DNA from: Nymphaea colorata
Lineage: Eukaryota; Streptophyta; Magnoliopsida; Nymphaeales; Nymphaeaceae
NCBI RefSeq assembly: GCF_008831285.2
Contig: NC_045144.1
Location: 7,787,886 to 7,851,885 of the forward strand
Direction of reading: 5' to 3'
DNA: 64,000 nucleotides
Shown here: in pieces, positions 39,995 through 53,790 of the stretch
How the letters are laid out: the number at the start of each line of letters is the position of its first letter
Position numbering within the stretch: position 1 is the first letter of the stretch
Notes under the pieces: generated by a model
Seen by the model: only the letters and a program-made list of their open reading frames with translations
Database searches by the model: none
Told to the model about the DNA's origin: nothing
Position numbers and translations under genes: made by a program

Positions 39995-41017
39995 CCTAAG
40001 AGAGGATGGATCCTTTCAATGATAGTTATTAGGGTTGCCATTTTCTTGGTCTTTTTTGGCCCATAATTTTTTATTATCCGCCAAGTAAGAATTACGCGGG
40101 TTACTGCCTTCTACTACATCAAGTCAGGATCAAACAACTCTTCTAACCCGTGATGCAAGGTGAATTTAAAATATAAGGTACATTTAAAGCATGAACTCAT
40201 ATGAAACTCTCATATGAAAAATTATCTAGCCAGGCTACATATCTAAGCAAGCAAGCTTGCATTCCAAACCTGATTCGTATCTAAGCAAGGGCTTAGGGTT
40301 GTATTAGTTTTTCTAGAGGGATGACGTCTATAACAATCAAATCCCAGAACATCATGTGAGTGTTTCATGAATCTATCCTAAAAGTAAAAACTGATTTATA
40401 AGACATTAAGTTCTCATGTTATGTAAATCTACCTCAATTTCTTGGGCAGATTCATGGAAACACTCACACGATGTTCCAGTTGTCAAATAGCTCCTTAGAG
40501 CGTACTAAGTAGATGCACAAATTGAGCCGAAAGCATTAAAGGTACAGTTTTCCAAATCCATATTGAAATGTTAAGGTTGAAGTTGGCTCAACTATTTAAT
40601 GCGATCCATTAAGAAGTTGGATAAAATTTAACATGGGCATTTACACTTTAAAAGTTCTTGTCAAGAAAGTGAATCTCATCACCCGTCATTTTTCTTCAAG
40701 TTGTTTAATTATGAGAACTATTCATTCGACTGTCAGAATAACAATAATTAATTATGAAAGTCATCCATTTGGTTGTTAGAATAGTATCAACTAATAACTT
40801 TGGTTGGACCAATGCAAGGAAAATGATAAATGGTGTAATGCTGCTTCCCTCAAAAGATCCAAATGTGGATTTTCTTAGAGAGGGCGTTAAATTGCCCGTA
40901 ATATAAAATTCTCAGGATTTAATAACCTTGAATTTTAAGATCATACCGTTCCCTTCCCATCTTTTATTCAATCTTTCTTAACGTAAAATGACAAAATAAG
41001 AATTATATGTGAACCTT

Positions 41018-41464
41018 AGCTGCATAACTAGTCGAGCCAGCTTGAGTTTGACTCGAACTCGCTTACCAAAATTCGACTCAAGTTCGAGTGAGTTCGAGTT
41101 ATATGTTTGCAATGTTAAACGAACCATGTTCAAGTTATAAGAATCCGACTCGACTCGACTACATAATGAATATTAAATTATAATGAAAAAATAGTTAAAC
41201 GAGTAGCAACTAAACAAACAAACTAAACAAACAAACTAAACAGATTAAAAAAAGAAAAACAAGATATCCTTAACAAAAATTAAATGAATCAAGTTTGAGC
41301 TCAGCATTGTAACAAAAAAGACTGATCGAGTAATGAATTGAGTTCGAGCTCAGCATTGTATCGTCCAAATCGTGCTTGAGCTTGATTTTATCGAACTCGA
41401 CTGGAGTTCAAACTCTAGTTTTTCTCAATCAAGTGGAGCTCGACCTTCACTGGTGTGCAGCCCT
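41018..41464. mobile_element. Decayed relative of the TAGGGCTG hAT MITE
   Basis: Rich in GACTCGAACTCG words and ending TGGTGTGCAGCCCTT, which matches the right end of 39296-39994. The left end (AGCTGCATAACTAGTCGAGCC) is only loosely complementary. No intact target duplication was found. Confidence 0.55.
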
Positions 41465-41852
41465 TTTGTGTGAAGAACAAGTTTACTTTGGACCTTTCAC
41501 CTCACATCCACATCAAATCAATGGATTTTAAATAGGAAGTAACCCAAATAATTGGCAGGACGGCCACATGCTCGATGCTTGCATGCCATTATCCTCCGGA
41601 AGTGCGCCCATCATGGCCGCTGATCATCACGATGAACGGAGACAATGTCAGAACATCGGAAGTTGGTAATTTGGCACGGTAGTAGACAACCAACGTGAAC
41701 CAACTGCCGTTCTTTTTTCCTGTCCCGATGGGTCGCCACAGCATATGGAGGCAGAAAGAAGAGGGACTTGAGGGCGGGGAAGCGAGGAGGACTCTGACCG
41801 CTGTATGTTAAACAGATACCCAAGGAAAGGGGGAAGACAGAGAAAAAGCAAG

Positions 41853-44800
41853 ATGGATCCGGCAATCTGGCACAAGGTGGCTGGTATTTCCGGTATGGTG
41901 GTCTTACCACCCTCCTCCGCCTCTTTCTCTCTCTCTCTCTCTCCCCCACTCCCCCTTGTGTGTGTGTGTGTGTGTGAAAAAGCTGAAGGTTGCAGTTGAA
42001 ACTTGAAAAAATGCAGGTGTAGCTGCTCTTGGCCTTGGGACTTACGGTGCCCACGTCTTCAAGCCCAAGAACCCTGCATACAAAGAGGTAGAAAGGAAAA
42101 CCCACCCTCTCTTCCTCTCTCTGAAAGTTTTGGTGGCTAATTGATAAAATATAATAGGTTTGGCATACCGCATCCCTGTATCATCTGGTCCACACAGCAG
42201 CCTTGCTCGCGGCTCCTCTTACCAAGCACCCCAACCTGGTGAGCACCCAATTTCTCCTTCTATTATGGCCTGTCCTTTGTCTGCCTTTTCTCCCTTTGCA
42301 TCAGGAGTCATGTTATTGTTGATCTTGATGTGAATACTGTACTTGGTGTCACGATGTATTTGTTTTTGTGTAGTTTGGTGGCCTTATGACTGCTGGAATC
42401 GTTCTCTTCTCGGGAACGTAAGTGTTCGATCCTTTTTACCCTTTCAGATTTCTTGAGTTTGCAGTGTCCTCTCTCACTTCCTCTCAGAAGTTCCTATTCT
42501 AACGATGTAACACAGATCCATGATTCTGTTCGATAAATTTTTGGCATATGTTTTTGTGGGATTTGTTTATTTTTCTACAAATTGTTAGTCCTAAATTCTG
42601 TAGCCCTCCTTGGCGTTTCTTAGTTCCAGAGCTTCTTGGATTCCAGTCCTTGAATTGTTTAATGTTATGTTCTACTTCTCCATCCATATTGTTGGGTGTT
42701 CGACCCTTTCGCCCTTCCTGGGATTTGTAATCTTAACTCTTGTAGTGTATGATTATGCATCAACTTATCTGCAGCGTCTTGGGTTCATGCACTGCTCATT
42801 TATGTTCTCATGTGAAACGTAATTGTGAAATCTAGGATTGATGAAATCAATTGGTAGCATTGGCGAAACTGAACACTTAAGGTAATTGCACCACCAATAG
42901 GTTTGACTTGTCTAATGTTTAAGGCTTTAAAAATACCCCATTTGAATTGGGGGCCACCCAATGATCAAGTAACAGGACAACCTATGTTTATCTCGTAAGC
43001 ATCTCCTCTTAGTGGATAGCCACCTCCTTACAAGCTCCTTCCTCCTAAATTCCTAATAGAGTGCCACCACCTTGCAAGTGCTCATATGAGTTGCCACTTG
43101 CCAGTAGCAAGCACTTGCGAAAATTTGATGTTGATCAAACTTTCTCAACAAGCCCTTCTACCTTATTCTGTGTTGCAAGTGTTTTCTCTCAATTGCTAAA
43201 ACATTAGGAGGTTGGATGAACATAATACTACTGGTAGCATGAACATGGTATTTTCGTCCGAGAAAACTCTATACTATGGTACGTTACCTTTTCAATTCAG
43301 TGGCCAATTGATCCATAATGCTTTTAACCATGGTCTATTATCTTATTCTAGACATTTAACCTTTCTTGTGAAACGCTTTCAAGTATATCACCCTTGCTTA
43401 TGCTATTTGGGAACAGTTCTGAACAACATATTCCACATCTATATAGCAGTACAATCATCTGCTATCCGAACATGAATGTCTTAGGTTAGGGAATAATTGG
43501 TACGTACAATTGTCAACTCTTAATCTTCATCCAGAAAGAAAATTGACAATTTAGAACTTAGAAGAAGTTTGGTCAGGAGTATTATGTTTTTTTCTTCCCC
43601 CATAGGTATAGTCTGATAGAACTTCAACTAAACCGTCAAGATCATGCGAGAAATCTGTACTCCATGTTAAAGGAGTAAATGGTTTCCCTTTATGTAAAGA
43701 AGTTAGGATTTCTGAGTTTTTCTAAAACAAGTTAACTGATGGTCAAGTAAAGAAGTAAACATATCTGCAGGTAACTGGAAAGAGAGGAAATAAAAAGTTA
43801 TGGTCTCATGAAATTAAGCCTGACTAAAAGTCGTGCAAAGGAGCTAAAACCTTTAAAGCAGAGATGGAAACTTTAAACAGATTTGATGGTCTTACTCAAA
43901 GTAGTTCAGTGCCTCATAAAGCTGTTCATCAGAAGCATTGTAGGATGAAAGCAGAATATTTTTGAACCGATGAGGATGAGAAGAGATAAAAAGAATGTTA
44001 TTTTTAAAAGAAAGGTATCCTCGTCATGATAGGATTTCATTTTCACAATCATTCAATCAAACTTTCAAAGTAAACCCAAATGTAGTTGGCTTTGGTCCAT
44101 GAGAAACACAGAGAGAGCATGGAAACGAGAATATTAAGAGAGAGAGAATGAAATTTTAGGATAAGAGGATATCTGACTTGGAAGAAGATAGGGATCTCTT
44201 TGGACACCCATTTGGGATCAATCACTAGTAAGTGGTAGTGGATCTTGCTTTTCTGGTAGCATGATAAGGGATGTAAACCACCAGGTTACTCGGCAAGGAA
44301 ATGAAAAGTTATATACGTGCACTTAATTGGAAAGCAAAATTTCTCATGTTGACATGTCCTAGGATCTCTTTATGTCAGTAAAGTATAAATGTGCTACCTG
44401 GATAACAGTATCCCTAACATTGCAAAATGAATAAGTAGTTAGGGCTACTAGCACATGTTACAGAAAACCCAGCGAAAGGATTACCTGGTCCAGCTAAAGA
44501 TTTAATGAGGACACAATGTGGTTTCCTTGAGCATATCCTGAAGCCTCACATCTATCATGTGGCTAAGTTTATTTGAAGGTCCATAATTTTATTAATTACA
44601 CTAGTAGCTCACTTTTGGCAGGATTTGGAAGTACAAACTGCCTGTTGTGGTCTTTGTGTTATTTATTTATGTGCTGTTGTTCTTGGTTTCTCCTAGCTAT
44701 TCTTGGTTTAAGAATAGTTGCTTTTGGTTGGTAAATTAATTTTCCCATTTGGGTCATCCTTACCTCTAGTGGTCAAGTATTCTGTTATGTTGGCGACATC

Positions 44801-45251
44801 AATGACATGAATTAAATTTTTCCTGTTTTTTGTCATCACTTGACCTCTTCCACAAATGCACACAAATACTATTCTAGTTCGTAACTGCCATTCAAGGGGA
44901 GAAAGTAATTTGTTGTGGTACATCATTTTTAATTATTATGCATTAGCCTTGAAAGCCTCACAAGTCCTCTAAATAAGTGTGAAATACATGCTGTTTTCCA
45001 AGTAAAATTCCAAATGCATGCCAGATTGTTGTTTTTTCTTAGGAAAAGGTGGTCTTGGGTGCACCACTCTCCTCCATAGTTGGCACCATTACTTCGTTTA
45101 GTTGTTTAAGCTGTGCAGTGATGTAGACAGGGGCACTTGTGTTTCTTGCAGATGTTACACAGTGGCTTTTCTTGAAGATAGAAAATATTCTCATACAGCA
45201 CCTATAGGTGGATTTGCATTTATTGGAGCTTGGGCAACTCTCCTCTTTTGA
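41853..45251 (+). CDS. TMEM256/DUF423-like small membrane protein
   Basis: Exons 41853-41892, 42017-42087, 42158-42238, 42374-42417 and 45152-45251 sum to 336 nt, giving 111 residues, the usual family size; all phases join. It starts MDPAIWHKVAGISG, continues through AALGLGTYGAHVFKP and YHLVHTAALLAAP, and ends with GGFAFIGAWATLLF. The Gly/Ala-rich hydrophobic segments fit three to four membrane helices typical of DUF423. The biochemical role of the family is not established. Intron 4 is 2.7 kb, the others under 150 bp. Convergent with the OBERON-like gene. Confidence 0.92.
41926..41976. repeat. (CT)n and (GT)n microsatellites in intron 1
   Basis: A CT run (41926-41943) and a TG run (41957-41976) lie back to back in the first intron of the TMEM256-like gene, upstream of its acceptor at 42016. 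Confidence 0.9.
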
Positions 45252-46806
45252 GATGAAACAGCAAATTTCCGCAATGTTGATGTCAATAAAGCTGCAGACT
45301 TCAGAAAATAGCAAAGCTGTTGTATGCCAACTTCGGTTGTGTTATTCTTGTGCTTTGCACCTTGTGTACAAGAGATAATTTCCCAACAGCAATCACGTTA
45401 GGACTCTTCTACCTTTCTCTCCGTATGAAAGTCTTTTGTATGGTTTCTTTATGATAAGGGTGAGCTTCGACCACCTAGCGTTGCAAGGTCACGCAAGCTG
45501 ATTCAATTTCTTAACCTGGTAGTGCAGCATTTATGCACATTCATAGGATTAGAGTCAAGTTTTTGGTGGCTGAGTTCACCCAACAGTATGAATGATCATC
45601 AGCATCGTTCATCGGAATTGTCATTGGCATCATCATGCCTTCCCAGCCTTTCGTACCAAGGGCTACTGAGATATCAGCATATGCATCAGTTTTGTTCAGT
45701 GAATTCCCAAATAGAGCATAAGGTCCATTTTATAACCCGAACCACGTCTAATCAATTGAATTGATGTTGCGACCGGAATGGATGCAAAAAGCCATGATAG
45801 AACATGTGCTATAATTTCAATAAAATTGGAAATTTGAGGTTTTTGGAAAGGGTCGTTTCAGTAACGAAAACATGCTGAAAGCAGTAGCGGAATTTGGCAG
45901 CAAACCTACGTGACGGAGAGAGAGAGAGAGAGAGAGCACGAAGAGACCATTTGCTAGCGAAACCAGGACAGATCCTGGCTAATTGTCAGTTCATCACTGT
46001 GCCATAGGGCAATGCGCTCGTCTGAGAGAGGACCAATGGGAGTAGTTAGTGGGTCTTCACCTTGGAGGCTCACATTGCAGGAGAAGTAAGCATAGAGACA
46101 ACAGTTATAAACTAGCACCGCTAGGTCTCCCACCACAGAATCGTTCTTCTGTTATAGATGATAAAAATTTTAAATGCAAGGCCATGAATTTCTTCCAGAT
46201 AGGATCTGCTCAAATACATGAATACAGCCTGCCCATCAGGTAGTACATTCTCACAAAAGAATGGTTACTTGCCTTCGCCCGACATAACCGTTTAGGAAGC
46301 TCCCCTTGTAATCTTCCTTCCACGAACTGAAGGAACAATGCCTGGTTAGTAAGTACAACAACGCAACTGTATATTGAAAAACATTACATATATTGGACAA
46401 ACTAAAAGAAGAGTTTATATTCCGCTGAAAAAAGAAGAGCCTATATTAAAGCTAATTATCTCAAGGCGACTTATTAAACTCTTCATTTGAAATGTGGCCC
46501 TAATCTTTTAAAAATGCCAACTTGTTTTAATACCATGGTAACTGATGTAAAAACTAGCAATAGATATTATACAAGAATTTACCAACAGAAAGTGGATACA
46601 TGCAGCCAATTACTGAAGCTTGAAAACTATCTGAATCACAAAAGGCATGAGGTGCTCAGCTCCCTCAAATGTCGGATATCAGTTATCAAACAAGAGTCTG
46701 GTCCGGCTGGCAAAAGCAATTGCTTAAGCGTTCAACATACTTAGACTGACCGAGTGTCTTCTGCTTAAAACACTAAATTTAAGTTTTTCACTCATCAAGA
46801 CTTCTT
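45252..46806. other. Region between two convergent genes
   Basis: Contains the 3' UTRs of the TMEM256-like gene (+) and the OBERON-like gene (-), and a (GA)n microsatellite at 45916-45936. No further gene was recognised. Confidence 0.5.
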
Positions 46807-49633
46807 TTAAGGAACTGATCCGATAGTTTGATGGTCTCCTGATGCAGTACTCTGCCCTTCTACCTTGGTTGGGGGCACGTTGTACACATTCTTAAGCATA
46901 TCCTGTATCTTACAGAGCATCAGCATCTGAGAAGATTCACCTCCACCTGATAGCCTGGAGGATTCCTGGAGCCTGATCTTCTCAAATAGGCAACGCTTTT
47001 CTGCTTCTGCCTCATTCAGTCTCTGCTGCAGGTAACTGCTAGCATACTCTTCCTCTGCCTTCTCAGATTTGGCCAGCATAATCCTTTTCAGCCTCTCGGC
47101 TTCACGCCTGGCTTCAGTGGCCTTAATCTGAAACATGTCTGCCTCTGCCTGCTTCAGCCTAATTATGGTCTCAAGTTCCTCAATTTGCTGCTTCTTCCGT
47201 TGCCTCTCCATCTGCAATTCAGCTACTTCCCTGCTTTTCTCTTCTAATTCCCTATCACATGCTTCCAATGCCACTCGAGACTTCTTGTATGCTCGTTTCT
47301 TCTCCTCGGCCACCATCTCCATTTTCTTCACTGCCTCCTGTACCACTTCTGCTATTCTATTGCAAGCCTCTTGTGGTGATATCAGCCGTCCAGACTCTTC
47401 AGCTTCAGGATTCTTAGCCCCCTCCATCTCTATCTCTGAAGAAACAAAATAAGACACCTTACATGATGCACTTGGGAGAGAAACTTCTTTAGTGTATAAC
47501 AAAATTTTTTATCTAAATCTCATCTTTTCTTGTGGTTCTGTCAGCAAAATTTCAGTGATATTAATACATTGGAATTTATGGGAAAGAAAGGGTGGGGCTA
47601 GCACCCCAGACCCCCAGTTGGCTGCTAGGTGGACCTTATGGGTGATACAGGGAGCTACAGGGAGCTGATAACAATAGAAATTGAAACTTGACTCCCGTTA
47701 AACAGTCTTCTCCAACCCAATTAATCTAAGTCCCATGTGTCTGAGGAAAAGAAAAGAGGTTTCTCATTTGCAGCTTTGCATCAAGCAGAAACGTGACAAG
47801 GAATTTTCTTTGGTCGCACACGCATGTGGACAAACGTCCAGAGTACTATACATTCTTTAATTACATAGTAACATTTGAAGTGGTAAGACATAGCAGCATT
47901 AGTTATCCAAGCCATATAATGGCTTGTCTTGATTACTATAAGAACTACTGGTACTATTAACATTATTATTTTATTTAGCTCAACTGAAATTTCTGACTCA
48001 TTTAAATATTGATTGGAATTAAAGTTCATATCGAACTACAGTCATGCAACTACGCTGCTTAAAACAAAGTATGTGAATGAACCAAGACTAAAAGGAATGG
48101 AAAAAAAATCCATCAGCATCGGCATCAAAAAGAGACACATACCAACACCTCTTTAATGCGTACTGCAATCTCAATCAACAAAAAGATGGATGTCAATTTA
48201 ATGCGTGCTGCCAATCTCAACCAATAAAACATGGATGTCAAAGTGGCACTAAATGATTGCATTCCAACAATCAGTATGAATTATCACGTGTTTAGTCTTC
48301 CCATGCAATTACAACCATCTTGCATTCTCGGTTTCTCAGGATTTGGTCTTGATTTACTAACTGCTTTGCGCTAGTAATGTATAAACTATGAACGCATACG
48401 TCTTTGACTTAAAAGTTGGAGAAAACTTGCAGAAAACCCAAAATAAAAGCAAGCATTACCTTCAAAGAAAAGCAACATCACTTTACAGACAGCAGACTCC
48501 GCAACTCCATTCTTCAACCTGTCTAGAAGTTCCTCGCACTTCCAGAAAAGCTTCCGTCCCTTTGAGTCCTCGCTCCCCCTGAAGATCCGGCTGACAGCAT
48601 CAAGCTCCCTTATCAGTGCTTCCCGATCCCACCGTGGCGCACACTGCTGGAACACGTCCTTTACCCACCCCAACAACTCCGACGTCCTGTTACAAGCTTG
48701 ACATCTAAACACCATCTCAGAGGACGCTGCCCCGGCCTTGCGGGACGGCCCCATAGTGATCTGACCCCCACGGATGGCACAGTCGGTATGAGTCCAATGA
48801 GAGCACGAATCGCAACCGACCCACCGGCAAGTGTTCACTTCGAAATCAAACTTACTACAGATCACACACATACAGACATTGCAGAAGCCATTCCTGGTGG
48901 TGCAAATCTCGCAGGAGCAGTCATCCGCAGGAAGCGCATTCTGGCAGGCAATATTGCGGCATCGTTTGTAGGTGAATATCTCAATCAGGAACGACTGGGG
49001 GAGGGAGATGGTAGGGTGGAGGAATGCTTGGATCCCGGTGTTGATGGCTACTAAGATCTCCAATTGTGCCCGATGAGCTCGAACCAGAGACTTCGCCGTG
49101 AGGTCCAGCCTCCCCTGGACAAGCTTCTGCAAGAATAGGAACTCTTCCCGCTGTTGCGGCCCCCCGGTGCCCTCCAGAATAGACCGGAGCTCGCCCCTGA
49201 ACTCCTCGAGTAGCTCCTCAGGCATCGCCTGCATCCGCTCCGCCACCACCTCCACCCGCTCCTTGGCGACATCCCGGAGCGAAATCCGGTCCGAGCTCGC
49301 CACCCGTCGAACGACCGCCTGCTCCGCAGCCCGGTAGTTGCTCTCCTCCTCAACGCCCTCCCTCTCCTTCTCGGCCACCCGCTTCCCGCCGGAGGACAGC
49401 TCTGCACCACCGCCGCCGGTCGCCTCACCCCTGCTGTTGTGCGCAGACCACGTCTCCCTCGAGCTGGCGCTCTCGGTCGCCGAGCCCTGCCCCGGATCGG
49501 AGTTCGACGCCGGCTCCGGCGGATCACTAAAGCCAGCCTCGGAGGAGGCGAGCGAGAGAGAAGTCTGCAGCCCGCTCGCCAGCCGCGGAGGCGGCATCTG
49601 AGGCTGGAAGCTCGCGCCGGACGACGTTCCCAT
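46807..49633 (-). CDS. OBE1: OBERON1/2-type PHD-finger protein
   Basis: Nuclear PHD-finger protein; in Arabidopsis OBE1 and OBE2 act redundantly in meristem maintenance and embryonic root initiation (family knowledge). Exon 1 is 49633-48460 and exon 2 is 47435-46807, 1803 nt and 600 residues. The start MGTSSGASF matches the family N terminus; the frame extends upstream but with no ATG. Ser/Gly-rich residues 1-90; helical region 110-210; Cys-rich PHD finger about 239-314 with CEIC, CNVCMCVIC, CDSCSHWTHTDC and CQAC pairs; then the OBERON domain. Exon 2 codes a long coiled coil (about 415-550) containing RIAEVVQEAVKKMEMVAEEK and RLKQAEADMFQIKA, and a low-complexity tail. The intron is 1024 bp. 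Whether it is the OBE1 or OBE2 co-orthologue cannot be settled here. Confidence 0.93.
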
Positions 49634-49925
49634 CCCCCCCAAATTCTGGTCCTTCAACTCCTTCTCATCAAAATCCCTCACCTCCCCCACCCTAACCACC
49701 TCCCGTCAAATTAGAACGTCCAGAACCAAAAGATATATCTCGACCAGAAATTGCAAAGCCAAGCCTAATCTCCAAACCACCAAAAACCAGAAAAAATAAA
49801 ATTCTACCTCAGCAAAGGGAAAGAAGTACTATCAATAGATCAATAACAAGAAGGAGGCTGCTACTGCTGCTTACCGGGGAGGAACCCTGCCTGAACCTTC
49901 CTCCCAGAGAGAGAGAGGTCCGAAA

Positions 49926-49940
49926 TTAGGGTTAGGGTTT
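49926..49940 (-). promoter_or_regulatory. Tandem telo-box in the OBERON-like gene leader
   Basis: On the minus strand AAACCCTAACCCTAA lies about 290 bp upstream of the ATG. A GGTAAG donor-like site at about 49875 suggests that the 5' UTR is spliced. Telo-boxes are frequent near transcription starts of plant housekeeping genes. Confidence 0.5.
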
Positions 49941-52900
49941 CTGGAAGCCTCACTCCAGCGACGCCATTGCTGGTGGGCGAGGTTTCTCTCTCTCGCCTTT
50001 TTCCTTGTTTTGGGTGATGGGGGGACAAGAGTCTCGCTTCTTCAAGTCAACCTCATTGGGTAACCGGCCAAACCGGTCTCCACGGGCTCCACTTTGCGTG
50101 TGACAAACGCGTCGCGTCTTCCTTCTCACCGCGGTCTCCGGAACGTTGGCAGTAAGAGGATGAAATTACCAAAATAGTCTCGTCTTTTAACATACCTTTT
50201 GGGTCGGATCTAAGTTTAGATCTAATCCGTGAATGATGGAACTTTTTGCAGTGTAACACGTTGTTATTGTTTCAATACAGATTCTTGAATCTACCCTTTT
50301 TTTTCAGGCAAATTCGGTGAAGTTTTTACACGCAACCCTTCTCTTGTAGACCCAAAGCCCAAATGACTCGGCCCATGACTATGGCTTGCTAAAGATCAAC
50401 ATAAACTGACCTTGACACACATTACCCCACTCAATTTTAGCACAAAATTTAGGATGTCAATAGATTGGATTTGAATTGAACTTAGTTTTGCTTATATTTG
50501 ATTTATTAGATGGGCACATATTTGGATATCAATGAAAACGATGAAAAAATGGTGAGTGCTCGTGTTGGTATGGTGAGTCCTAATGGCATTGAATTGCAAT
50601 TAGTTCTGACCTTTTTTGTTATGGTGAGTACGTTGCGTTGGGGGTTTCTGCCTATCAGCGAGGACCTGGGGATCCCTATCATCCATCAAGAGATCGATGA
50701 GGTGATCCCGTAGTTCGCTTCTGTTTTCAATCTTCCCGACTTCCCCCTCTTCAAAGTCCAAACAAGAATCAGAAATCAAATGATTTTCGGATTGGTCTAT
50801 GCCTGCAGTTCCAAGTTCTAACATTTCAAGAGAGTCCTAACCTTTCAAAAACCTTTCTATTTTTGTGATTATATCATATCTAAATTTTATTTTTTAATTC
50901 ACAATTGAAATCAGACTTTTTAATTCAAAACTGAATCCGTATCTCGCTTTTAAATTCACATTGGAATTTAAACTGTATGACGATATGTTCAAAGCTAGGT
51001 ATGGATATTGAGTATTAGTATTATTAACTGATCTATTATTCACTTAAATTTGATTAAAATCCAATTCAGAGACATCTCCTAAATCGTACTAAAATATATA
51101 TTTTTTTAATATATGCTTTGATATACATTGATATCCCATAGCTAAGTCAAGTTGGAATCAAAGGGTATAGTACATTGATTCCAATCGGAACTTGGATATT
51201 GGACTCGTCTGCGAAACGAGTTTGGACCTGGTGGCTCTTCCGTCAGACCGGCGTCAAAGGAGGGGTATTTTGGTCCGTGAAAGTTGGGGCCGGGTCGTCG
51301 CCACCGTGGGTCCAGACGGGAAAGAGAGGAGTCGAGGGGACTTTCGGACGCCACCGGCCGAAAGAAAAAGGGAAGGAAAGCGCTGGACTTTTTTGCGAGA
51401 ACTTCGCAGTTCGGGAACTTTCTAAATCTGGATTGCGTCTATTTCCGGGAGGACTTCCTGTCCCAGCGGTTTTCTTCGGCAGCTGTAGAGCTCGACGCTT
51501 CGATCTCTCATAGACTTATCTCACTTTATCCGGATAAACTGGTGCGGCTCTTCCTCCGCCCAATCTCAGTAGTTCTCGAGGTGCGTTTGTTTCATTTTAT
51601 ATTCAGCTTATTAAAAATCTTGCCGTTTAATGGGTATTGCCGTATTGGTAAACAAGCCTGAATGGATCGAACTTGAACTTCAAGATGAATCTATCGAGTC
51701 GAGCTTATCTTTTTTTAATTTCTTCTTTATTTCAGCCCTTTGAAGAGGACCTCTTTTTTTTTTTTACGATCAGGAAGTGTGAACACCCGATTGACTAACT
51801 AGAACACTTTGACGTACATAAGTTTACTTACATGACTAGACAAGGGAGAAAAACAACAGAGGCTGTTGAAACAAACAGGGGAGCAGAACCTTTTATGACA
51901 ACCACTACACAAGATCGAAGAAAAAAGCGAGCAGAAAGGAGAAAATTTGGCTGCTGTACTTAACATTAAGCTCCTCAAAGAAGGAATGTAGGAAATGCAT
52001 TTCATTTCCCGAATGGAACTTCAGCGAACAGCTAGGTAGATAAGATCGACAAAAACATCAGCACATTTTAACATGACCCTCCAACAACGGAAAGATGGAA
52101 ATCCTCTTTCCACATTTTCCTGTTTGTGAGGAAAAACTAGTCAGAAACCACGACGTCTTAGAGTTCTAGGCAAATGCATTCATGCGGGGTTGCCCAGACT
52201 GTAAACTGTGAAAATAAAATTGCTCCCAGGGAACGAGAATTCTCATTCTTGATCATCTATCTGATAAAGCGTCTAAAATCCTAACATGAAAATTTTCTCA
52301 CTGATCGTCTAAATACCATTGCAGTTTTCCAATGTTATCTTCAGTTTCAACTGCACAACATTGTCTGGAACAGTGGACGCCACGCACTTCTTTCTTCAAT
52401 TTTTCACAATGGAAGATTTCTCAAAACACAAACGACGACAGGACAAATGAAGCTTACTTCGAACACCCATTTCCATATCCTCATGTGAAAAGTATTCATG
52501 TGCAGGATAGCTGAAATGGTAGAAATCTGTAACAGATTCTCCCAGACCAAACTGGGAAACAAGTTTCCAATCAAAGGATTGCTGGGAGGTAGGCTAGCTA
52601 CATTTATTACCAACAAATTACATATACATACAAAAAATGAGGAGGATGCATTGCATCAACACAGTGAAGAACTAGCAGCATCAACGCAGCCACTGCCAAC
52701 ACCAAGAGCCAAGTAGGCACTATGCAAAACACTACACCAAAAACGGGAACCATACTTAACCAAACTCATCTGCCATCGGCTTCTTTATAGTTCATAAGCA
52801 GATCGCCCATCGCTGCAGGAACTTTCCAGTTTGTTAGGAAAATAGATTAACCATCCATTGGCTTCAAAGGACATAACATAGCTGGTTGGTTGGACTTAGA

Positions 52901-53790
52901 GCATGTGAGAAGGCACGTCTCCAATTCAATCATATACGTGTGTTAACTGTTACGGCGATGGAGCACAGTACTTAAGTTGAAGGATACAACACTGCCACTA
53001 CCATTGTAGATAGTGATGCAGCACGACCCCAAAAGCAGGAGGAATGGGGAGGCCCTTCAGGCCTCTTTTCTGGCGGTGGGTTGTTAACCTCTCACTTACT
53101 CGGAGTCATTCATTGGTCACTTTCCTTGCTGCCAAAAGGTCATCTTTCCTTCCCTTAATAATCCCCCCAAATCTTCTTTGCCATCAACTGGGAAAAGTTT
53201 TTTTGTACTCTCATCTCCTGTTTTTGTTGTCAATTATTGTAATCTATCATACTGGGACATCCACTAGATATAATCTGCCGTGAGGGGTGGGTGCTTGTAA
53301 TATCCTTCTTAAATTAATCTCATGATGATTTCTTCTATTCCGAGGCTACCATTCACACCAGATTGGAAGCACCAATGAGCTATGTAAAACATAATAGCAT
53401 GAGAAACTGAGATCATAATTCCTTTGTATGCTGAACTATTAATGAACATAGGTTCGACCCCCTACAAGCAAGAGTACAATAAAGACATTTACCGCACTTT
53501 TACTCTCCGAAATTTGAAATTCAAGTATGAAATTTCCAAAGTTGTGAAGGGTTACGAATATGCATCCCAGTCAATCACTTGATTCTCACATAGATACAAT
53601 AAGAAGGCAGCTAGCCATAAAGTATGAAGCTATGGAGTTACCTAGGCCAAGAAATTGCACATGTTTGGAACGACTTATTAAGACATACAAGCAACAGGCA
53701 ACAAAGAAACAACTTGACTGCAAATCTGCAATTATACAAGGGATTGTGCTTTGAACTACAAACAAATAAAGACCTCTCTCACCATCCATT
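49941..53790. other. Intergenic, with an unassigned CpG-rich island
   Basis: Lies between the 5' end of the OBERON-like gene and the 3' end of ESS2, both on the minus strand. 51180-51620 is GC- and CpG-rich, CT-rich toward its right end, and is followed by a donor-like GAG|GTGCGT near 51582. It looks like a promoter plus non-coding first exon on the plus strand, but I find no protein-coding exon downstream. About 50452-51130 is AT-rich repeat-like DNA. 52300-53790 has only short frames and probably includes the ESS2 3' UTR. Confidence 0.45.

Larger units (their letters stand above)
35905..41852. other. Intergenic region with MITEs, no gene recognised
   Basis: About 6 kb between the divergent NAR1 and TMEM256-like genes. 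No coding region could be supported. It holds a decayed hAT-type repeat at about 37540-37811, MITEs at 37993-38215 and 39296-39994, a duplicated 48-bp block at 38321-38410 (CCTACCTCTGGCATCAGCTA twice), and a decayed relative of the second MITE at 41018-41464. Confidence 0.6.

Noticed and set aside
41611-42105. 164-codon minus-strand frame over the TMEM256-like gene
   Set aside because: It runs across microsatellites and the start of a well-supported plus-strand gene; no family motif.
49697-49699. Upstream start for the OBERON-like protein, 22 codons earlier
   Set aside because: The codon is GTG, not ATG; MGTSSGASF at 49633 matches the family N terminus.
49051-49714. Arg-rich and Pro-rich open frames on both strands
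   Set aside because: They overlap the OBERON-like exon 1 in other frames; GC-rich coding sequence opens spurious frames, and only the OBERON reading has family motifs.
49926-49940. Interstitial telomere remnant
   Set aside because: Only two TTTAGGG-like units in a gene leader; a telo-box promoter motif is the simpler reading.
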